Below, piece by piece: positions 52,992 to 61,696 of a stretch of DNA of 64,000 nucleotides (its first letter is position 1; every line of letters starts with the position of its first letter). The stretch is from the NCBI GenBank assembly GCA_025331445.1, contig JAIWNE010000033.1, positions 124,001 to 188,000 of the forward strand. The letters run 5' to 3'. The translations under genes were made by a program, and so were the position numbers. This stretch comes from Blakeslea trispora (Eukaryota > Mucoromycota > Mucoromycetes > Mucorales > Choanephoraceae). The notes below the pieces were generated by a model. The model ran no database searches, was not told the DNA's origin, and worked only from the letters and a program-made list of their open reading frames with translations.

Positions 52992-53306
52992 CTTTTCATG
53001 AAGATGATATTTCAACTGAGATTGTAAAACTTTTCTAGAGGCTTGTAGATGATTATGATAATAACAACGAATCGGATGAGAGATGAATGATGACAGTCTT
53101 GTAAAGAAGAATTACTAAAATAGAATGATTGGCCATCTGTACCTTAAACCCAGTAACTGGTAAATTATTGGCAAGATGTCAGTCCTGACCTTGAATGAAG
53201 GTTTATCCGAATTGAGTGTCAAATGAAACAAGCTGAAGTCGAATTAGAGAATGGTTGTGGATTCATAAGTGGCTAAATACTTGATCCGTACTGTATGAAT
53301 ACAACA
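52897..53306 (-). repeat. 5' LTR of Ty3-D (410 bp)
   Basis: Plus-strand TGTTATAGGCC ... ATACAACA. It abuts, on its right, the truncated Ty3-E pol frame. TATTTATA at 52984-52991 is the TATA box on the minus strand. Confidence 0.9.
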
Positions 53307-55907
53307 CAGGAGACCAATCCATTATGTTTGTAATTTTACGTTGGTCAATCATTAAACCAGCTTCGCCGCTGATACAGAAACCCAAGATATAAATACATGT
53401 TTGAGCTAGGTGAAGCTTATCAACATTGATTCGTAAGTTACTTTGTGTCAGACGTGACAAGACTTTTTTAACACATTTAATATGATAGTCCAGGTCATTA
53501 TGAGTAGAGACAGAAATATCATCTACAAAGACTGTGACATAAGGCAAGTCTGAGAATAACGTTGTGAGTGTTCTTTGGACTACACTGCTCAATGGAATTA
53601 ATCCAAAGGGCGCCTTTCGAAAAGAGTATTGAACGTTATCAAAAGTAAATGATGTGAGCTGACGGTCAAGTCCTTTCTTGATCTTAAAGCTATGGAAACA
53701 AGCAGAAAGATCGATCGTTGTAAACACTTTGCATTGAGACATTTTACGGTGAATATCTGAGATTAAAGGTAAAGGGAATGTGTCTAATCTGGATTGATCC
53801 AAAGAAGCATTGATGCGTCTGCAGTCAGTAACTACACGCACATCATCAGTGTATTCACCTTTGGCATTTTTCTTTTTAACTACTAGAATACTACTATTAA
53901 AAGCGGTATTAGGAGCAGCACGTTGTATAACACGATGATTGATCCATTTTTGAATTTGATCTCGAACAGCTTGGTGATGGACCAGAGGGATATCATATTG
54001 ACGACTATAAGGCTTTTTGATTCCTTGCTTTAATGGAAGTTCAATTAGACTACCAGGTAAATTACAGTGACCTCTTGGATCCAAGTTTGCGTTTGCATTA
54101 ATAAATGGCTGTAATACATTGTACATTTTTTCTCTTTCTTCTTTGCTACCATAAGGAGATTCATTGGGTGTATACATTTTTGGGTCAACTGGATCTGGAA
54201 CCATATCATGATCAGGGGTTTCCCAATCGTATATTAAACCAGTAATTCCGATACCTAATTCACGCATAATGTCCATTCCAATAATAACATGAACATCGTT
54301 TGTGCCAAATATTTCAAATTTAGCATGACAAGTAATATCATTATAGAAAATTTCCAGTTCTCTTTTTGTTTTACCAATACGTTTAACTTTGATATCAGAT
54401 TTACCCAAAGAAATAAAATTATTTTTTAAAGTAGAAACATTATTTATTTTATTCACATTCAAATAGTTTGCTAAACTAATAGACATTAAGGAAATTGTGC
54501 TTCCAGTATCGAGAAGCGCAAAAGTCTTGACATTTTCTATTTTTAAAGGCAAATAGATAGACGTTTTATTTAGTAAATCTTTAGGAGGTAGAGAGAAGTC
54601 ATTTTCATTTTGCTTACATTCGGAGTTTTCATTTGATTCGTTCACTGCATTAAATTTGAGGTCATTTTCTTCGTCAGAAGAGTCATCTACATCCATTGGT
54701 ACAATACTTTTTGTTTTTTCAACTACTTTTCGTTGGCAAAGGTGACCTTTGGTGTAAGGTTGGTTACATTTGTAACACAAGTTGTTCTTGGCTGCATAGC
54801 TCAAAGAAAGCGGACGTTTGTTGCCTTTCTATCGGCATTGTTGAGTGGTGTGGTTGTTTAGGTTGGGATAATTTTTGCAAAATAATTTTGCTCGTTTGGA
54901 AAATCGTTCATTTTGATTGGTCACCGTTCTTTTTCTTTCTTCGTTTGTGTGTTCTTTTTCCATTGCATTGTTTCCATACAATTGTACAGACGTTGAGCAT
55001 CTTCAACGAGATACTTGATTTTGTTTCGTTTTTTATAGGAAGCTGTGGCATTGAACAAAGACAGATGTTCGTATAGTCTGGGTTGTAGAGCTTCCAAAAA
55101 GAATTGGCATAACATATGCTCATCGAAAACTTGAGCTTCATTTCGCAGTGCATTGAATCGATCGACAAAATGATCGATATGTTCGTTTTTTCCCATTTTA
55201 ATGTTGAGTAGCTTGTTGGTAGCTGCTTGTTGCAACTTGTCGTTTGAAATACCGTACTTTTCGTTAATAGCCTTGCACATCATTTCCCAGGTTACGTTTT
55301 CGTTTTGAGTAAGATAATCGCTGAACCAGCAATTCATTTTGTCAGAGAGACAGATGGGCAAGAGACGTTTGTAATGCCAGTTAACATTCAATCCATATGA
55401 CTGGACTACCGTTTCAAACTTGCGTAAACAAGCTTTAACATTTTCAAACACAGTAACATTTTCATTTTGAATTGGGCCACCTTTCCATTGTATCAACGGG
55501 AGATTAGGAGGTACAACAAATTGCTTTTCTTCATTTTGCGGTTGCAATAGTTTTTGGCATTCTAGAGCGTACTTGAGCTTGGCTTTCACTCCTTTGAGCT
55601 GGGAGTGATTTTTATTGAACTGATCTGTATTGATGGAGTTAACAGATTTCATGGTCAATATCTCCAGTTGTTCTCGAAGCTGTTGTATAGCTTGATCGAT
55701 GTTGGATGCTTTAGGTGTTTCCTTAGTGTCGACTGAGTTGACATCAGTCATATTGACGTCTTCTGATTCTTCGTTTTTGTTGTCGTTAGTTTGAGGTGAG
55801 TCTGGTTGTATATCCTCAGTAAGTTGGAGGACCGCTGGTGAGGAGTGGATTGAACTTTCAGCCGACGGAGTGTAATTAAAAAGTGAGTTCTGGGGAGAGT
55901 TGCTCAT
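53307..55907 (-). pseudogene. Ty3-E Gag-Pol fragment
   Basis: Gag starts at ATG 55907 (MSNSPQNSLF) and is open to 54921. A frameshift near 54930 and an in-frame TAG near 54830 separate it from the next block, which carries LCYKCNQPYTKGHLC, protease ALLDTGSTIS (about 54505), and reverse transcriptase with FVDD (about 53525). The frame is lost at DWSP, 53307, where the Ty3-D LTR begins. Short Cys/His remnants (FCKNYPNLNNHTTQQC) lie in a third frame between the two blocks, confirming that the gap is decay and not an intron. Confidence 0.88.
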
Positions 55908-55936
55908 TGTAGATTTCAGTATTCTTTTGTTGCAGG

Positions 55937-56038
55937 TAATTTCAAAAAATGATTTGTCAGTGTACAGAAATACAATAGTAGATTGAAATTAGCCAAAAAG
56001 ATACTGTTTATTGAGTGTAGAATAATAGCTTATTTATA
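55937..56038 (-). promoter_or_regulatory. Ty3-E promoter and putative self-primer pair
   Basis: TATA box at plus 56031-56038. TAATTTCAA on the coding strand (plus 55983-55991), 47 nt downstream, is the 9-nt complement of TTGAAATTA (plus 55937-55945), which follows the T run behind the LTR. Longest match of the five families. Confidence 0.55.
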
Positions 56039-56303
56039 CTAGAATATCTGTGTCAGATTGAAAGTACGAGTATAAGGGTTTGATACAATAACTGGGCTTT
56101 GCATTAGAATAGTTGACTAGCTATTACGTTTAATCGAAGACAGTGTAATGAAGCCATGTCAAAATCTGCATGATTTATTTTGTAATCGAATGTCAGTGAT
56201 TGAACCCTTGACATTCTGAGTAGATTACATCAGCTACATTGATCCAGCTATTTTATTGGTACATATGCAATGAATTATGCCATGTTGTATGATAGATACA
56301 ACA
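55950..56303 (-). repeat. 5' LTR of Ty3-E (354 bp)
   Basis: Minus-strand TGTTGTATCTATC ... CTGACAAATCA, followed by TTTTTT as in the other families; that shared pattern decided the inner boundary. Confidence 0.75.
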
Positions 56304-56314
56304 TGTACTGGTGA

Positions 56315-56700
56315 CGAGTGATCTCTCAGTTGGTGTTGCTCATGACCTTGCATGTTGCTTCAAGATGGCTGTCAAGAAAAAAAATTAATTTCGAAAAAAT
56401 TACTCTCGGTTAAGGCTGTATATTTTTTCAAGCGCAGCTACTGTAAAGCGATTAATGTGCTGACTGAAGGCTCTAGTCATGGAAATTAACTCATTTCTGT
56501 ATCCTATACTGCTTCTTATGATCCCAAAAGGTACCTATATCAAAGCCAAGCATGTCAATCTATCTGGATACACCCGATGCAGCATTCCCATTACAAAAAA
56601 GAACATCTGAGCTACAAATCAGCCTAAAGAAGAACCCATGTATAGCATTTATTGATTCAAATTAATAAAATTAAAGAAGCTTGATTTGCTCATAATACCT
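56315..56700 (+). repeat. Dispersed repeats R3 (56315-56480) and R2 (56480-56700)
   Basis: The first part matches about 31185-31405 and the second about 2270-2490, both in reverse complement with moderate divergence. No gene in 56304-57040. Confidence 0.65.
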
Positions 56701-56921
56701 AAATAATCCAATCATATGCCAAGCTCATCCAAAAATTAAGGCGATACGATTAGCCCATTTATTGCTTATACTTCTAAAACTTGTTAAATCATCATTACTA
56801 TATACTCCAAAGGCCATTTGTCACTATAACTCCCCTTTGAGACCTAAGCTAGATATTATTCGACTATAAACAACTTCTATTTAAAGTAATTCGCGAAAGG
56901 GTTTTGCCTTTCAACAAAAAA

Positions 56922-57013
56922 TGTCAGAATCTGACAAAATATCATGTCAGATTGCTTAAAAAACCTTAAACCGCCTTAATTGAATTTCAAGGTTTACGTG
57001 TCAGAATCTGACA
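56922..57013. repeat. Two copies of a 15-nt perfect palindrome
   Basis: TGTCAGAATCTGACA at 56922-56936 and 56999-57013, each followed by AAA. A partial copy (ATGTCAGATT) lies between. It could be a protein-binding site or an element end; function unknown. Confidence 0.7.
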
Positions 57014-57047
57014 AAAAATAATGTAATTTCAACATCTTTTAAGCCGT

Positions 57048-57806
57048 GGTGCAAAGAGCACTCAGTTTTCATTAATGTTCGGTAGAAATCCAAATGACTT
57101 TGAAGACTTTGGTCAGGAAAAAGATAAGCCAACAGAAGAAAAGATAAATAAGGATCTCCAAAACAAATTAAAATTTATGACTGAAATAGTCTACCCCGCA
57201 GTGTATGAGCAAGTAAAGCGTGTCACAAATAAGCAAAAGGAAAGATTTTATGCAAACCACAAAATAGTTAAGATTCCTGTTAATGCAACTGTTATGATAC
57301 TAGTCACTGAAAAGCAAAGTAAGCTAGACCCTCATTATAAAGGATTTTATAAAGTTGTAAACATAACAAAAGGTGGCGCCTATGTCCTTCAAAATGAAAA
57401 AGGATTTATTGAACCTAGAAATTACCCAGCTTCTTTATTGAAAGTTGTATCCGATAAGATCATACCTAAAGAAGAAAAATATTATGAAGTGGAAGCAATA
57501 ATAGGGCATAAGAAAGACGAAAACAACAATTATCTTTACAGATGTAGATGGTTAAACTACGATGAGTCTGAAGATAGTTGGGAACCTGCAGAAAACTTCA
57601 CTGACCCTAAGTTCATAACCGAATATTGGAAAAGAATAGGTCAAGTACCCGAAGGACTGAAAGCTATTAATAAAGCCAACAAAAAGATATTAAAAGAACT
57701 AGAAGATCGCAATAAGCATATAAGCCAACTTAAAGGTAAAAGAAAAAGATCGACAAGATTAAGCACAAATCATCTAAACTCCAAAAATAAAAAGAGCAGA
57801 AATTAG
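57048..57806 (+). pseudogene. Ty3-B-related relic: integrase C-terminus and chromodomain
   Basis: The frame begins abruptly at a point matching Ty3-B near 24040 (FSLMFGRNPNDF) and is then open to its natural end at 57806. It keeps the chromodomain (YEVEAIIGHKKD...YRCRWLNYDESEDSWEPAE) and basic tail. 5'-truncated, so no catalytic integrase residues remain. Clearly diverged from Ty3-B, so a related family or an older copy. Confidence 0.88.
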
Positions 57807-57855
57807 ATCCAAGAAATAAGCTTGTCGGATTTTAACAAAACCTGGGTGGGGATAA

Positions 57856-58502
57856 TGTGATGATCTGACCTTAATAAACTATACATCTTTATCTTTACAT
57901 ATAAAATACATACACATCTATACTGGTTCAATCACTAATAAGGAAACATAATCCTGACATGTTTCCAAGAACAGAAATCATAATCTGAAATTGAATAAGT
58001 AAAAATTTTCATAATTACAAACTCAATACAATTACTCCTATCAATATGAATTACTATAACATAATATACATATCATATACACTTTATAATACACGACAAC
58101 ATACAACACAACATATAAAACATATCACAACAATACACAGTAATGATATACAAATTATTTATAAATAACCAAGATACAAATCATACACTTCAACTCCGTA
58201 ATTTACAGTATGACAGAAATTGACAATCAGCTAGTGAACCCTGAATGTTTCCAATTGAAGAATTTGACATAACAACAATAACTGTCATTTTACTTATACA
58301 GCAAGTGAATCTTAAAGAAGCAATTACAAGATCTTTCTCAGATTGAAATCAAGGATAAACCATTATTCAATCCACTCATATAAATACTCTTGTAAAAATC
58401 AGAATAGATAGAACTCTGACTTTTTATTCCTAAATAAATCGTATAACCCGTTTCAAAGTATTTCCTCTTTGACTCCATCCTTCTATCTATCAATACTTCA
58501 CA
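57856..58502 (+). repeat. 3' LTR of the Ty3-B-related relic (about 647 bp)
   Basis: Preceded by CCTGGGTGGGGATAA, the same polypurine tract as Ty3-B. Starts TGTGATGATCTG and ends ACTTCACA, with TATAAATA near 58379 and AATAAATC. Joins the Ty3-D-type gag relic at 58503. Confidence 0.8.
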
Positions 58503-59435
58503 GGAGCGAAGACCTTGCGTCCTGTCCACTGGAAATAAGGGATTTCTCTTGGGCATCCAGTTGATTTGTTAGGCGAGGCTAACTTTGGTGCTACAGCGTT
58601 AAAGCTGTTCTTAGGAATTAATTGCATGACCTTGGAGAGATTAGCCATGTCTATTACCTTAGCTTCAAGAGCATTGCGAAATTGAGCAACGTTCTGTTCA
58701 GTAAAGTTCTCGGGTGAGGCAAGTTTTGCAGCTAGGCTTTCTACTTCATTCTGCATGGCGGCGAAGCTATCCTGTAGGCTACAAGAACCGGAAGGACCAG
58801 AAGAGACGGAAGAACCAGAAGCAGGTAAGTCGGCATTGCTTTCATCAGTGTTAGAAACTGGTGTCGTGTTTGGCTTGTCTGAACATGAATTCCTTAAGAA
58901 TTGAAGTCTATTTTTGTATATAAAGATCTACATCATAATTGGATCAAGTAATCCTATCAACATTATGTCAGTCTAGAATGATTTCATAAGCAAGTGCTAT
59001 GAATCTGGACTAAAGAAGATGATAAGCAATAAGTCTTGCTAAAGAAAGTAAAATGTCAATATGTCATTAAAGGTGACACAAACTAGTCTATGACATTGTT
59101 CTCTTGAATATCCAGATTTAGTAAAGAGTAAAGACTAAAGGAAGTCAAAGACGTAATAGCAATAGTAGATAGCAATTGGTATAAATACTCTCATTTATTT
59201 TGTTTATAATAAAGGCATACGTAAAACAGTCTCAAACTATTTACTATACTTGTCCCCTTTCTATTTTAAATTACCTAAATATCACAACTGGCATATGGGT
59301 GGATGGTTCTTCCATTGGAGGAAGAATTGCATCAAGTTCCATTTCTTCTTCAGCCGTGAGAGGTGAAGTTAAAATAATTTCGGCTTCTTCCTGAGTAGGA
59401 GTACGAGGATAAGCATCGGAAATAGGAGCAACCAT
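58503..59435 (-). pseudogene. Ty3-D-family gag relic, interrupted by a solo LTR
   Basis: From ATG 59435 (MVAPISDAYPRTP) the frame matches the Ty3-D Gag N-terminus, is broken by the LTR 58862-59286, and continues (NEVESLAAKLASP, PREIPYFQWTGRKVFAP) to 58503, where the B-related LTR cuts it. With the 5' LTR at 59478-59877 it is the 5' end of a second D-family element. Confidence 0.88.
58862..59286 (+). repeat. Solo LTR of the Ty3-B family (425 bp)
   Basis: TGTCGTGTTTGG ... ATATCACA, flanked by ACTGG (58857-58861, 59287-59291). Very similar to the three LTRs of the tandem array, with small differences near its 3' end. Confidence 0.92.
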
Positions 59436-59477
59436 TTTGATAACAAAGTAAATAAGTAGAGATAAGAATAAAAAAAA

Positions 59478-59877
59478 TGTTATAGGCCAAGAAATCACAA
59501 TGATAGAAATGCAAAGAATTAATCAGACTAAAGATAATGTTTTATTTACTTCAAAATTGATGTGCTATTTATACTTTTCATGAAGATGATATTTCAACTG
59601 AGATTGTAAAACTTTTCTAGAGGCTTGTAGATGATTATGATAATAACAACGAATCGGAATGAGAGATGAATGATGACAGTCTTGTAAAGAAGAGTTACTA
59701 AAATAGAATGATTGGCCATCTGTACCTTAAACCCAGTAACTGGTAAATTATTGGCAAGACCTTGAATGAAGGTTTATCCGAATTGAGTGTCAAATGAAAC
59801 AAGCTGAAGTCGAATTAGAGAATGGTTGTGGATTCATAAGTGGTTAAATCATTGATCCGTACTGTATGAATACAACA
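59478..59877 (-). repeat. 5' LTR of the second Ty3-D-family element (400 bp)
   Basis: TGTTATAGGCC ... ATACAACA, lacking about 12 bp (GATGTCAGTCCT region) present in other copies. Its right neighbour is a Ty3-A pol fragment, into which it inserted. Confidence 0.88.
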
Positions 59878-60194
59878 CGTACTTTCTAACGAGTTTTAGC
59901 CTGTACTCCGGTACTAAGTTGTCTTAATCTCAAGCATCCTGTACATCTCGTCACTGATGCTAGCGCCTATAACATTGGTGGTTGTCTCTACCAAGTCATT
60001 AACAAGGAGATTAGATATATCGGTTTTGTCGCACGCACCCTTTCTAAAACTGAACGAGGTTATGGTGTTTCTCGAAGAGAGTTACTCGCCTTTCTCTATT
60101 GTGCCACTAAATGGAAGAAATGGCTATCAGGTCATAAGTTCCATTATCACAAAGACAACAAAGGTATTTTACATTTTCGCACAAAAGCTGAAGT
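59878..60194 (+). pseudogene. Ty3-A-family RNase H fragment
   Basis: Plus-strand homologue of about 8895-9200 of Ty3-A: LVTDASAYNIGG, YGVSRRELLAFLY, HYHKDNKGILHF. Ends at AAAGCTGAAGT. Cut on the left by the D-family LTR. Confidence 0.85.
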
Positions 60195-61072
60195 TGTGAT
60201 ATTTGCAGTCTCAAATAGATTCAATGAGAGGGAACTCGATTTTTTTATTAAAAAGAAAGAGAGCGAACTAATTCTACTGCAAGTCCATGTTGTGTTTATA
60301 TATTATTTCTATCTCGGTTTCAATCAATCACTCCGTTATAATTTTATCTGTATGAGCAGTTTTCCTACTAGGATGACTGGTCACCTTAATGGAAAGATGG
60401 CTGTAGCCAGATTTCATCCCCCGCCTTGAATAAGGTGGAGATATATTGTTTACTTGATTTATATCTTGGAGAGATAATAATTATGCTCGACAAGATATGT
60501 TTAATCTTGATTAGTGTTTCAATATATCAGGCATAACTGTTTCATACTTGTTCACTTGTTTCGTTGGATGTTAAGATCAGTTTAGATTAGGTGATAACGA
60601 TAGACAAGCCCTTTGTAATTATGTCTCAGAACTATCTTTATCCAAGTAATGATTTATTCTTTTCTTATAATGAAATCTTTAGAATCATTGCTTGTTTTGT
60701 TAGATGCTGCTACCTTGGTATTATAAGGCCTATGCAACCATCCTGCTATCACATGTATCATGTCATATAGCTATTTCAAGTATTGATGAAAAGAGAGTCA
60801 ATGAGTATAAATCTGATCATGCTTTCAATGGGTTAGCTAGGCACATTGAACGCTTTATATAACATGTCGTCGCTTTTTACCAATGCTTGTTAGATGTTTG
60901 ATTTCAGGATTACCTCTGGTAATATCCGAAATGATTTTAGTTTTCCAACTTTGTGAACATTATTTGATTTATTGTTATTTTGACATTATCTGTCAAAATA
61001 ACCTTTGGTAATAATTAATTGAACTTCCGATTGTAAGTCGTTCTGGCTTCTGTATATGCCCAAATACGACAA
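60195..61072. other. AT-rich, LTR-like sequence of unknown family
   Basis: Begins TGTGATATTTGC, the reverse of the ATATCACA end shared by LTRs in this window, and ends CGACAACA. No duplication was found at the two edges and no coding frame is credible, so this may be a decayed LTR or a mosaic. Confidence 0.35.
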
Positions 61073-61349
61073 CAACGATGCTTGACAAACCTATTTGAAG
61101 ATCTCCCGTATGTTAATGTATACGTCGATGATATTTTAATCTCTACATTTCCACCCTTGTCCCACCATACTAATTGCGTAGTAGAAGTAATTAGCAGATT
61201 AACACAAGCAAACCTCGTCTTGAACTCTAAAAAGATAGTCTTTGCACAAAAGAGTGTCAACATCTTGGGCTGGTCTCTCAATAACGGAAAACTCATTCTT
61301 GATCCTCGAAAGGTAGTCAACGCTCATACTTGGCCTATCCCCAACACTG
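61073..61349 (+). pseudogene. Ty3-D-family reverse transcriptase fragment
   Basis: 277 bp matching the minus strand of Ty3-D at about 50010-50290: LTNLFEDLPYVNVYVDDI, VEVISRLTQANLVLNS, SVNILGW. Contains the YVDD active site but is cut at both ends. Confidence 0.88.
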
Positions 61350-61696
61350 AGAGGGTATTTTTTATAAAATAGTGGTGTCGCGGGCGCCGTCACCCAAATT
61401 AAATGGGGGTAGGGGACATGAGGTATTTTACTTCAAATTCCAAGAAAATTAAAAGCAGCAGTGTAAATCGATTCAAGCAGGATTATAGTCTTTAAGTCAT
61501 ATGTTGATATATTTATTAGTATGTTTAAGCATAGTTTTTTTTTCCGCGTAAAGTACAGATGTATGTTTTGAAGATCATAAGGTTAAATAGGTTAGAAAGC
61601 ATTATAAACATTAATTGAAATTAGCATAGTATTAGCATAGTATTAGCATAGTATTGACATAATTTGGGCATAATTTGGGCATATGAGCAGGCAACA
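61350..61696. other. Non-coding flank with short tandem repeats
   Basis: Starts GAGAGGGTATTTTTTATA, close to a sequence at about 2507-2525. A GC-rich imperfect inverted repeat (GGTGTCGCGGGCGCCGTCACC) lies near 61374. At about 61620-61683 a TTAGCATAGTA-type unit is repeated, grading into ATAATTTGGGC copies. Confidence 0.5.

Larger units (their letters stand above)
40675..53306 (-). mobile_element. Ty3/Gypsy chromovirus Ty3-D, with Ty3-C nested in its 3' LTR; probably recombinant
   Basis: 5' LTR 52897-53306, polyprotein 52854-47695, 3' LTR 40675-40804 plus 47187-47467 (411 bp without Ty3-C). The outer flanks do not match: GAGGG on the left (inside the Tc1 relic) and CAGGA on the right (inside the Ty3-E pol frame). 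The two LTRs differ at about eight or more positions. This fits a chimera formed by recombination between two D-family insertions, one in Tc1 and one in Ty3-E. Confidence 0.85.
53307..56303 (-). mobile_element. Ty3/Gypsy relic Ty3-E, truncated by Ty3-D
   Basis: Retains its 5' LTR (55950-56303), gag and the first part of pol, and stops inside the reverse transcriptase region at the Ty3-D LTR. RNase H, integrase and the 3' LTR are not present on the other side of Ty3-D. Confidence 0.85.

Noticed and set aside
54805..54920. Intron between the two Ty3-E frames
   Set aside because: Zinc-knuckle-like coding sequence continues through the gap in a third frame, so it is a frameshift plus a nonsense codon.
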